The position numbers and the translations under genes were made by a program. Below, piece after piece: positions 1 to 11,159 of a stretch of 64,000 nt of DNA. Source of the stretch: Blasia pusilla (Eukaryota > Marchantiophyta > Marchantiopsida > Blasiales); contig CM114273.1 in assembly GCA_050084515.1 (NCBI GenBank), forward strand, positions 744,001-808,000, written 5' to 3'. The notes below the pieces were generated by a model. It saw only the letters and a list, made by a program, of their open reading frames with translations, was not told the origin of the DNA and made no database searches. Position 1 is the stretch's first letter, and the number at the start of each line of letters is the position of its first letter.

Positions 1-1353
1 ATAAAAATGCTCGTTGTATTTGACAAACTGTGATATAGTGATAGAGATGCAGCTAGTATACAGTAGGAGCGGAATATTGAGCCAAGTATAAAATGGCATC
101 AGTGTATCAGGAGACTAAAATACCATATGCAAAGATGAGCAACGAACTCTAAGGTTCCAATTTAAAATGAACGTAGGAATGCACCGGGGGAAAATGTACA
201 AGTAGTTTCAGCAACATGTTTACAAACATGCCAATTGCACTACATAATATTGTAACACAATAAAAAAGGTAACTATGGGGTAGGTAAGATAGCCTCCAGG
301 TCAGATACATATCCTGAAAGTTTGTTTTCGTCGGGGATAACTGAGCCGATAGTACTCAATGGGAACCCGGCCTAGCACATTAAACTCATCAATTCTTGAT
401 TGGAGATATTGAATTATAGCCATGTTTGTTGTTTCATCCTTACTAACATATTGTAAGAGCTCATGCAGAGTTATGTTCCGCGATTCACATTTATAAAGCC
501 GGTTCTGTATCAATTCTATACTGTCAACAACTGCATTAAACATAGACAAAGGAACAAGACTAGGGGAACTGCTCTCTCCTTGGAAAACAAGTGGACTTCT
601 TCCATGTGCTAAGTGAAGTCTGTTTTTGACCCGTAAGCATCCGAAAACTTGCTTGCCGATAGGTGGGGACCTGAAATCGCTAGCCGTGGAGCCACGCTAC
701 TTATTTTTCTGCAAACATAGTAAGTACATTACGTCTCGGCAATACATTAATGCAAAAACATTGTTGTACAACAACATTGGTTGGCTTGGCACATATACAA
801 TTCTCTAGGTAGACAATTTCAATGAAGTGAAAACCAAAACAACATGATGAAGTAGGAAATAGAAACCTACTATGCTCGGCTTTTACAGACATAGTGGGAA
901 GTATAAAAATGGCTTGCTGCCGTTTAAATGTGTGTAGTACATTCAGTTAAGAGATGAAAGGGTATATAGAAATAGTAGTAGCAGATAGGATGCCGAAAAT
1001 CCCTTGGCTCACGAATACAATTGTCAACTATATTGCGCGATGATCGAGTAGCAGAATTTATGGCAGTAGATATTAGTAAGTCATTATCTAGTAAGATATT
1101 GTTTTGTGGCAGTTTATTTCGCATTCGATGGTGTATGTGGACAGGTAATGGCACCCAAATTAAGTAGTAGGTGACTGGTAATAAGATGATGCAAAAATAT
1201 AGTCTTTATAAAACAAAGAGTAAGGTTGGTCGTGCATATAATGGTAGGAGTTAACTATGTGCACTTCCTGAGGGGACTCAGGTAAGATAGGTCCTTGATA
1301 TGAAGTACTTTTGCTCTGTAAATGGAATGAAGATGAGCGGTTCGAAGAAATAA
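1..1353. other. Intergenic, no gene recognised
   Basis: AT-rich sequence with only short open frames on both strands. None shows a recognisable domain, splice structure or codon bias. It ends where a copia-type LTR begins. Confidence 0.6.
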
Positions 1354-1700
1354 TGTTGGAATATGATGCCGACCTACCCAGACTATTGAAGATTGAGTTA
1401 CAGTCAAGCTTATGAGATACTTGAATTGCTACATTTGGTACTCACACAAAGTAGGGAAGCTTAATCTTGGTTAGTCAGTTAAGCGCGATTATCTTAACTA
1501 GGGTTAGTTAATCACAATTAGTCTAACTCGAGATTATGGTTAAGATTAGGGTTAGGGTTAGGATAGCTTGTACATACCCTATATAATTGAGAAGGGGACC
1601 AACCTCCACTCATTCTCTCATTGCAAATTTTGTTCTCCATGGTGGTGTGTGAGTGTGAGAGTCGTTTCCCACCGGTTATGCTTCTTTACCAATTTTTCCA
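1354..1700 (+). repeat. Ty1/copia-type 5' LTR
   Basis: The segment opens with TGTTGGAATATGATG, a common copia LTR start, contains a TATA-like CCTATATAATTG near 1577, and ends just before a perfect Met-type primer binding site. It carries three TTAGGG-like units (about 1546-1561). A second, clearly related copy lies at 6208-6524 in the opposite orientation. The start and end are inferred from the TG start, the primer site and the alignment to that second copy. Confidence 0.8.
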
Positions 1701-1702
1701 TA

Positions 1703-1714
1703 TGGTATCAGAGT
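1703..1714 (+). other. Retrotransposon primer binding site (initiator Met tRNA)
   Basis: TGGTATCAGAGT matches the complement of the 3' end of plant initiator tRNA-Met except at the last base. It sits two bases after the LTR, as expected for reverse-transcription priming in copia elements. Confidence 0.85.
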
Positions 1715-2177
1715 AATAAGAGAACATCATTCAAAATTCTTGGTGTTTGAAGAGAGAAGAGAAGCAAGAGAAGGCACAAATTCAGTTTGGGAGAAGGAAA
1801 TTTTGTTCATAGCTCAATGGGTGGAAGTTTCATGTGGAGCTTTGACGGTGATAAAAATTTGGAGGCATTTTTAAAGGCTTTCTCGGTTGATTTAGCCATC
1901 TAGTTCTGCAACAGCTAAAATGACGCCCAAGATCTATTCAAGCCGTTTTGTAGAGCTCGTCAAGAGTTTTCCAACACCAAAAATTCAAAATTTTGACATT
2001 TTGAGCTCTTGCAGTAGCAATTTTAGTGTAGGAAAGTGTAATCAGTGAAGAAAACTCTCTACATGCCAATTTTGACTAGTTCTTTCATATAGTTGATCAA
2101 TTTTGGAAAATTTCAGGTCAATTTTTATGTAGAAGTGATCTATGCTTCAATTGGAGCAGTAGAGAGCCTGAAATTAT

Positions 2178-2870
2178 ATGGAGTATTCCTTAGCAACAAT
2201 CATAGGCGAGAAGCTAGATAAGTAGAATTACAATGTGTGGAAGTTTCGCATGAAACAATTTCTCATGGGTCAAGAATTATGGGAGCTTGTCGTAGGTGAT
2301 GAGGCCAAGCTAGAAGGTGACTCAACAGAGTTGAATGTTCGTGCCTAGAATAAACGCGCAAGGCAAGTAATCCACTATATTTCAATAACGATCAGTTTGC
2401 CAATGATAGGTCACATTCAAGATGTTGATACTCTGAAGGAGGCCTGGGATACATTGGAAAAATTGTTCCAGCCATCTATAAAAGCCAGAAAGCTTCAATT
2501 GAAACAACAATTGAACGAAGTGAGGAAGAGATCGTAGAACATCAATGATTATATTTTGAGTATCAAACATATTGTTGATCACTTGAATACCATTGGAGTG
2601 ACAATAGAAGATGATGATATGATTTTGTTCACTCTTCAAGGCCTTCCCAAGGATTACAAGTCTTTTGAGATCTGTATCTCGTGAGAGAGCAGTATCCAAC
2701 CTTTCAAGAGTTAGTCTCATTGTTAATTAGTCAAGAGATGCACCTAGAAGGCAACGATAGCTCGTCTAGTTTGCAAGAGAGTGTGCTATTTGCAAGTTAT
2801 GGATCAAACGGAGCAGGGGTCAAGGCAGAAGCTTCCGTGGTCTGGTTGATATCAAACATATAGATTTATG
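2178..2870 (+). pseudogene. Ty1/copia gag remnant
   Basis: Starting at the ATG at 2178 the frame resembles the N-terminal gag region of plant copia elements (Retrotran_gag_2/UBN2 type). A block near NYNVWKFRMKQFL is followed by DVDTLKEAWDTLEKLF and ILFTLQGLPKDYKSF, then a shifted continuation around REQYPTFQELVSLLISQE from about 2681. At least three in-frame stops (near 2223, 2348 and 2536) and a frameshift near 2680 break it. The zinc knuckle, protease, integrase and reverse transcriptase expected downstream are not recognisable, so this is a truncated fossil. The family assignment is by motif memory, not a search. Confidence 0.8.
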
Positions 2871-2880
2871 TCATCTGATC

Positions 2881-5800
2881 ATTAGGATGATATCTTAAGA
2901 GGGCTAAAATAGGTGCTAAATGAACTTAATCCATAGGTGGGAAAATCTTGTTATGCCACAAATGAGGCGAATGGGCCTAGTGTTCGCATCTTTCTAAAGG
3001 CGAGTGAGCACAACTTATAACTTACCATTAGCTTTTGGAATGGATGCAATTCTACTACGTGATGGAAGTAAACATATTGAGCATCGTAACATTATTTTCA
3101 ATTAAATTAAGGATAGTTACGTTTCTCATAACTAAGTGAATCATATGTTCCATTGTACTTTTTGTTCTCATTTATCTATGGTGAAGTGGGTCGGCATCTT
3201 GGAATACCATTTGAGAGATATTGAGATTCTACAACATGGAGATCTATGAGCAAACATATGGGAATGGAGGATGAAGATAAATTTTTGGATAGATCCATGA
3301 AGAAGGAATTAAGTGATTATGACATTCATCAAGAAAGAATGATAAGAAAGGAAAACATTATTGTAATTTGTGTTTTTACAACTTCGAATGGGGCTTGATC
3401 TAAAAACTGATAATCGACTACTTCAATTCCATGTAGATATGGATGGTGTGAGTTTTGTGTGATGTGCTATCTTGCCTTCTTATTTTAGTATAGATCTACA
3501 TCATATGGATCAATTATATCAAAATATAATAGATATTATAAAACACTTCAAAAAACCTATTTACTTTTTTATCGTGACATGAAATCTTAAGCACGAGAAG
3601 ATTATCTTGACATGGTTATATAGCCAAACAAATACAAATCGGAAAAAATTGGTCGTGCACATTTTTTACAAAAAGAAGAGGGAGTTATTATAATTTTTTT
3701 CAACCAAATACATATTGGTTTGTCTTGTGGGACAGATCCATATATGTGATTGATGGAGTTCCAAACAAACAAGCTTATTACATATCCGTGCCCTAATTAT
3801 TTTGGCATATCAAAATAACCATACACCCATGATTATTAATTAATGATGTATCAATTGAGATCTCTAATACCGATCCAAATCCAACAAATATTCTACTATG
3901 ACTACCTACATGGTAGTATTAGGGTGGCAAATCCATCTCATTTGCTTGCCACAATTCATGTGGAAAATTAAAATCCAAATGCTCCATGTATGGAAGCGAA
4001 AAAAATTTAAAATGAAGATCATCCCAAATCTTTTTTCACCATGATCACAAAGATCAAAGATGGTTATCCAATTTAGTAGTTAGGACACGTGAGGGGACCG
4101 TGCATTGTATGGTACACTCCACGATCTCGTAGCCCTAAATGGCCTATTACGCTACCTGAATGTTCCCCCTACTCGAATGCCTATGCCATGCGTCATACAT
4201 TTTGGATTCAAAGGATACGTGATGATCTCTCAGGTGTCGCCATTTAAAAATCACTCCTCCGATAATAGTCTAGATTAAGGACATGTAATTTGTTGTTGAA
4301 ATACTAAACTTTAGAGGGTGAATTTCACACAATTGAGATTTATTCTATTTGTAAATTACGGATATAGGTAAATCTAAACTCCTACTCTATTATTTCTCAA
4401 ACACATTTAATGATGGAAAGAAGATAATAAGTACGACATCTCATTGGATAATTGATGAGTTATGCCTCGTAATCCTCTATTATGTACCATATTTGATTGT
4501 CATTTTGAATTAGAAATTAAAAAGGTCTACATCACTTATAAAATAATTATATAAATATGTATTAATATATTAGATGGCAAGTCAAATAATATGGATAGTT
4601 CCATGATAACTAAGATTGTTAAGTACACAAATTTATAACTTAATAGAAGGTAAATTTCAAGGGATTTCATTCTCTTAAAGGTTTTAATCAAAAATTGTAA
4701 AAACTTTAATTTTTTTTTGCTTCTTTTTTTGTCTTCCTATCTAGCTATACATCTTCTTCATAGCTATATTGGAAATTTTGAGTTTCATTTAGTGGAGAAT
4801 ATCCAAGTTTTAAGAGATTGGTTGTTCATCAATGTGAATAACAAATGATGTGTTTCAATGGTAATGCAATATCCAATGATATTGTATAACGAACCAAACA
4901 TATCTACTTAACAATATACTTTGTAACTAATTGACTTGATCTACGTATTTGGGGATATTTATATCTTAAGTTTCTATTATCTTAAAGTTTCAGTAACAAA
5001 CATGGTTTTCTAAGATAAGAAAAAAAATATTCATGGTCCTTCTATTGGTTTATTGTACCTTGCTTATCCTAATATATATTTAACACTTATTATGCATACA
5101 TAACCAAACCATGCATGTTAAATGCAATTCCAAACTTCACTTTGGAAATTTTAAAGTGGGTATATTTTTATATTACGACAAGAACCATTATGGTATATTT
5201 CTTCATAGGTGATGGAGATTATCACTGGTTGTGATTTCTTCTTCATTATGTTTGAGATGTAATTTCATATAAATAATTGATAACATATCTTGAAATGTAA
5301 TACCCAATTTGTTAGGAAGTTACGATTCTATTGGGACTTCCTAAAGGATAATAGTGAAGAGTTCTCTTATTTTCAATAATGTTTGTACATCTGCACAAAT
5401 CCCATGATTTTTTTGTTATTTTAGCGCATACCATATTTTCCCAATTCATTACATCATAGGCTTAAATTTTTTTTCCACTCATAGAGGAATAAAGAGGATC
5501 TCTTGTATCATAGAAGCAAGGTAACCAAGAAGGATATGGAAAGGATTTGCGAAGATTTTGTAACATTTGCTTCTTTTAGAGATGTGGCTATTATTACACC
5601 AAGAAATCGATGACATAAATGCAAAATTTATATCTCGATTTCATGGAGAGATAGAATCCATGAGTTTCCCACTTTTTACATTTATTTATAATTGAGTACT
5701 TCACTGTAAGATATTTTCTTAATGAAATATCTTCTAATCAAGGTATGATATATAAATGAATATACATACCTTAGTATTGACTCCATTATAAGTGGGGAGA

Positions 5801-6207
5801 TTAGTTATAACTATCCAATCTTGAATACTTGCTGACCATTTGGATTACCTCCACATTACTTTGTTTGAAAATTGGAACTTCATGAAGTGCAACTTTGAAT
5901 CATTTTCAAAGTTGCACTGCATATATAGATGCATCTCGTAAAATCGAGTGGACAAATACCCGCAATGCATGAGAACAAAACGTAGTACTAGTGCATCAAA
6001 GTCAAGAAGTTCCTAAAATTTGAGCAAATAACATGTTGTTTGCAAACAGATCTAGCTCAAAATAGTTAATATGGTGCTATGTTGAGGGTCTATACCAGTT
6101 CCACTGCATCGTAAGGTGATGAATGACTAGTTGAGGGTTAGGATTTACACTCCTAAGAAAGTCAACATGAGAATGTGGTAGTTGTAATTGTAGAAAACTG
6201 CTAAAGA
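2881..6207. other. AT-rich gene-free stretch
   Basis: About 3.3 kb of low-GC sequence with stops in all frames. No copia pol domain can be recognised even though it lies between two copia LTRs. The only distinct structure seen is a short perfect inverted repeat at 5887-5917. Confidence 0.6.
5887..5917. repeat. Perfect 13-bp inverted repeat (hairpin)
   Basis: Arms GTGCAACTTTGAA and TTCAAAGTTGCAC flank a 5-base loop TCATT. It lies in gene-free AT-rich sequence. It could be a MITE remnant or chance; no target duplication was identified. Confidence 0.6.
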
Positions 6208-6524
6208 AGCATAATTGGTGGGAAACGGCCCTCACACTCACACTCCATCATGGAGAATGAAATTTTGCAACGAGAGAATGAGTGGAGACTAGTCCCCTTC
6301 TCAATTATATAGGGTATGTACAAACAACCCTAACCCTAACCCTAATCTTAACCATAATCTCAAGTTAGACTAACTGTGATTAACTTACCATATTTAAGAT
6401 AATCACGCTTAATTGAATATCCAAGATTAAGCTTCCCTCTTTCGTGTGAGTACCAAGTGTAGCAGTTCGGATGTCTAATGAGTTTGACTATAACTCAGTC
6501 TTCAATAGTGATTTCTTTGTAACA
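6208..6524 (-). repeat. Second copia LTR copy, inverted
   Basis: The reverse complement aligns along most of its length with the LTR at 1354-1700, including the TATA-like CCCTATATAATTGAGAAGG and the telomere-like run of CCCTAA units (about 6326-6344). Its start side reads TGTTAC rather than TGTTGG. Opposite orientation rules out a simple element spanning 1.35-6.5 kb: this is either a separate solo or partial LTR, or the product of an inversion. Confidence 0.75.
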
Positions 6525-6779
6525 ATGCAAATCTCTTCCTTACACTTATGTAGAACTAATTCTAGTAGTATACCCAGTGGCTCTAGATGGCTTTCAATAG
6601 ACAGTTGATTGGAATAACTAAGCTACAAGATGGGATATATGAACAAATCTATGAAGTTATATGTTCAACGTCACTTCTATGTAGCTATAGAATCATATGA
6701 CAATGCACACTTCTCCTATCTAGTAACTCATAACGCAATAGATAGTCTTGAACAAATAGTCTCCCTAGGATTATGGGCC

Positions 6780-7870
6780 CTAAGAAGATAAATAAGCAGA
6801 GAAAAGAATATAACATGGTATGAAAGAGATGGGCACCCTAAACAAGAGTATCATGCCAAGTGAGTTGGGATGAAAATTGGCAAGCATGGTGTCAATATCA
6901 ATAAACTCAATCCATATGATTGTGGAAACTTCATCAAAAGTTAGAGTCAAAAATAGATAAGGCATGCCCCATTCATGCACCATAGCTATTAGGTCCTTGC
7001 CATTGAGATGTCTTCTATGCCAAGTAGGACTATTAGGAATTTGAGGGCTAATTGATTACTTAGATAAATTGTGATATAAGTCTTTTTACATATGTTTATC
7101 TTTGCGGAGACAATCTAACTTTCTATTGAGAATAAATATTTTTGAGGTTGAAGAGTGCAAGAGATTGGTGTAGTCGATACATCAACACTGGATAAGGCTT
7201 ATACTCTAAGAATGCCGAAATAATTGGCGGGATCTTGTTCATACAAATTTTAAAAATAGACTTTCATGAAAAATACTTTTTTTTTGGAAATGATGCAGTC
7301 TCTATCACCAAGTGTGAATCAAGTGAAGTACCAAAAACATCAATGAGGAGCTTGTCACATGAAGATGCATTTGCACCGAAGGAAATGCTACCATGGTAAA
7401 AAATATCAGTAGATGTTCTTATATGCAGAAGTGGATAGTAGGAGATATCTTGGAGGATGTCTAAATCAAGATGGTAAAGTAGAATCATTGTTCATTCTAA
7501 GTGTAACATATCCCTTGTCTTGAGAGGATTCGATTATCTTTTGAATGGATGATGGAAGAAGTACGACTAGCCCAAATATAGGATTTGGGAATTCGATCAA
7601 GGTTTTGTAATCCCTATCCCTACAAAGGATTAATGCTCATCAAATGTTGGATACTCGGTGGAATTGAGGCTTGCGCCTTTGCTGCCATGTTGCCAAGGTT
7701 AAAACCAATGAAAGGAGAATCCATAAGTGGTGTCATTGTAAGGAACCCCCTATGAAAGCCATTGAATTTAGTCTCTATCCCTATCCTAGAGTCTACTATT
7801 GATAAGAGATGGAATTGAAGTGGATTGACACTAAGTAACTGCCTAATGTAAGAAGAGGTCATGTACACAT
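6780..7870 (-). pseudogene. Helitron N-terminal remnant (copy 1)
   Basis: Read on the minus strand, two fragments match the Helitron-encoded protein found at 33-35 kb. One contains LLSIVDSRIGIETKFNGFH (near 7745-7815), which parallels LLSIIDSRIGIHTKNNGFH in the other copy. The other contains VHEWGMPYLFLTLTFDE (near 6930-6980), which resembles the FGMPxFFLTLTxDE block of the Helitron-like N-terminal domain. Stops and frameshifts separate the pieces, and no Rep HUH motif or helicase follows toward 6.5 kb, so this copy is 3'-truncated. Domain identity is inferred from family knowledge. Confidence 0.65.
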
Positions 7871-10129
7871 TTTGATGCGTGCGAGGTTCACTTGAAACAT
7901 ACAGATCACAAATATGGAATTGGCTTGGTCAGGATATTAAAAAAACGTAAAGGAAATCATTGCATATTGCATATGGTGGGTTTCATGCATCTTCAACAAC
8001 ACACATCCTCAATCAATGATTAGAGTACAAAACGGACCCGTAATAACCACAACTTTCCATTTTGTTCACAAATAATGAGCATATGACTTGCCATTTCCTA
8101 AAATAAGAAGCAACACATAACCAATCAATACATTGTGGTTTTTTGTTCCTTTTCAATAGGAGGGAAACTAGGTACGTATACATTTGCAGAAGTAAGCTAG
8201 TTTGGGTTTGCTAAGTCCTAGAGTTCTCTTCATTGGCTTTTTCCTTATCTTGCACTACATCTTGGGTCCCGTTTGTACCCCATCAACTTAAGGACACTAC
8301 TTAGTGTGGTTTCTAGTTAACAAAGAAAAGTTTTTATGAAAACATGGATGATATGTCGATGCTATGGCGGAGCTCTTGTTATTCTAAGATGTGGCCGAGG
8401 TTATACAACGTATGTACAAGCGTAATTTCAAATAAAGTTAATAACAATGTGAAGGTTGCAAATAGTTATTGTAGCTTTGAGCTTAATGAGTTAAAAAAAA
8501 GTGGGTTAATTGAACACTAAACTTAGTACACATATACATATGATATGTGTAATTTATGATAATGACCAAACACTCTAGATATCAAAAGGAATTGATCAAT
8601 GACAAGGAATTACAACAAGCACACTACAATGAATAGTGTGTTGAAATAAGTGTTAGAGGTTAAAGACCTTGCTCTAAGAATGCAAGGCGTACCATAGCTC
8701 TAACTGTCTACATCATGGATACAAACAAATTATGAAGAGTGGAGGCATAAATAAGGAGAGTAGGAACTTATTCACGCATCACATGAAGTGGAGTTGTATG
8801 AATGGGCTAATTTTTGAGGTGATTGTGAAGCTAACATGTTCTATAGACTTTTGGATGAGACAAATAGAGACAAGGAAAGAGATACGAGGAAAAATAGACG
8901 TCAAATTACAAGAAACACATGGTAGAATATAATTATTACATACAAGATGTTTAGTATGTCTTTGGGACAAAGAAGGATTGATCGGAATCTACATTTGTGG
9001 AAGAATAGCCACGGGATAAGATGAAGGAAGAAGAGTGTGAAGCAAAGTATAGCAATCATGTGGAGAAGCAAGTATAAGAATGGAATATTAAAACAATAGA
9101 AATACTACTATGGATCGGCGCAAGTATCAAAGCAAGATGATGTGGGGTTCAAGAATGGTATAATTTAAATGAGAAGTAGAAGCGGAAAGGATATGCGATA
9201 GGAACCAACAAGATGAAAGAGAACGAAATAGAGAGAAGGTGATAGGTAGGGATACGAGAGGTGAAAGAGAGATAGTTGAGGTAGAGGTAAACCCTAAACA
9301 AGTTAATCCACATTAGAGAAATCTAAGTCCCAAATTTGGAGGTGTGAAATGAATAGGAGATTTTTTGCCGTCTTTTGCTGATGGAGTTATGGGGGTCCTT
9401 CAACTCTTCTCTATCCAACGGAGATCCAAGAAATTGAGAGAGATATTGATAAAGAAAACTTGATGTAAGTGTGGAATCAACAACTCAGGATTGTAGGACA
9501 TGTTGAGCATTTTGTCAGATCTGTAGTAGGATGGAATTTCTATGTCGATAGAGAGAAATTCCAATCGGATGAGATGTAATGTGTAGGTTGGCACTACACA
9601 AGCTAACACAAAATTATCTAGCGGGGATGGGCATAAGAAAGAGGAATGGATTGGGAATGCAAAACACTTGTGGAGGGTGGAAACATTGGTGTGCAAGGCA
9701 GATAACCAATTCGATCGTAATTAGAGGTCAGCGGCGGATGCAAGGCATTGAAAAAGTTGGAGGCATAAGGAAGGAATTGCGTAAACATGTGGAGAAAGCA
9801 GTACAATGTAAACGCACTTGGGATTCTTATAGCGAGGGAAATGTATTCCTATGGACATACCTAAATGACCTGTTCATGGGTGGAAGACTAGACTTAGTAG
9901 CAAAAGCAGAAAAGGTGCAAAACTTTCTATCATGTGCTTGACTCACATGAAGTCAAAGTGGAAAAGATGGCTTTTGATGCCATATGAGCTGCAAGCAAGA
10001 GCAAAACAAATTTGAGTGAAAGAGTACAAATATGTTTATTCATCAATGAATAATTTAGAATGTAATTATTTCATATCATAATGGGTGACCCTAAGTGATA
10101 ATAATGTGGATAATTAGAAAAAATATTCA
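7871..10129. other. Intergenic, no gene recognised
   Basis: Moderately AT-rich. The longest plus-strand frame (about 9579-9941, 120 codons) has no recognisable domain and lacks splice or codon support. No RNA gene was seen. Confidence 0.5.
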
Positions 10130-11150
10130 GAAATCACCATTTTTTACCTTATTTCATATTTGATGAGAAAGGAAAATGAATTTTAATGGAGAAGGAATAG
10201 ATATTATTTAAATTTTATACATGTGATATTTTGATAAAGGAAAATTAATTTGAAGGGAAAAGGGAAATAATTTAATTAATTAGAATAAACTAAGAATTGA
10301 GTAAGTGAATGTTAATTTGGTGGGAAGAGTGGAAGGAGAAGAGTCGATATTTTTTGAACTCTTATGGAGGAGTGAAATCAATTAGGGAAGTGGGATATTA
10401 TTTAGAAGTGATTTTTTTGGCTATTTTAAGATTAAAATTTTTAAAAAGTATACTTAACTTTTGAAATGAAAAATATTTCGAATTTTATTTTTCCCCTCTT
10501 TGAGGAGGGGGGAAAAATCAACCATTGCGCACTTCTTATTTTATAATGGTACAAGTATAACAAGACATAATAGTGGACTAATAAGAAAAATATTTGAATT
10601 TTGTTAGATGGGATACATCACACAGGTGGAGGAGGAAAAATATTCAATAAATAATTGATAATTTAATTACTTTTAATTATAAAGGATGATCTTAAGATGA
10701 GATAACTACAAAAAATAACCAAAAATTACCCTTTTATTTTTTAATCCATATTTGATGGGAAGGGAAGATTCCCAGCAAATATGAATTAAAGAGGAAGGGA
10801 TCCCCTTAAAGAGAGAGGAAAGGAATTCAAAATATCTTTTAAATTTTAATTAAGAAGTGGGATTACATAGAAGAATGGAATGTTATTACTCTTCTAAGAT
10901 TTGAGAAATATTTTATTTTAAAAAAATCATATAAATTCACATATGATATTATGGGAAAGAGAAATGAATTTGAATGGAAAAAAGAAATAATTTAATTAAT
11001 TAAAATTAATTAAAAATTTAATTGATGAATGTTATTTCAATGGGAAGAATAATAGTATTCAAACTTTTATGAAGAGTGAAGGAGTTGGATATTATTTAAA
11101 AAAATTCGTACGTTTTAAAATTAAAAAAATTTAGATTATAAAAAATCATT
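10130..11150 (+). repeat. AT-rich dispersed repeat, left of gene island
   Basis: Very AT-rich sequence containing two diverged copies of one unit: about 10190-10440 and 10920-11150 share a GATATT-run-GAAA block followed by AAATAATTTAATTAATTA and a later GGATATTATTTA block. Related sequence occurs at 39.8-40.3 kb in the same orientation and at 17.75-18.35 kb in the opposite orientation. No coding capacity was found. It may be a non-autonomous element; ends and target duplications were not resolved. Confidence 0.6.
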
Positions 11151-11159
11151 TTCGTGCTG

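Noticed and set aside
1540-1562. Interstitial telomere or chromosome end
   Set aside because: The TTAGGG run is short (about three units) and sits at the same place in two copies of a copia LTR, so it belongs to the element.
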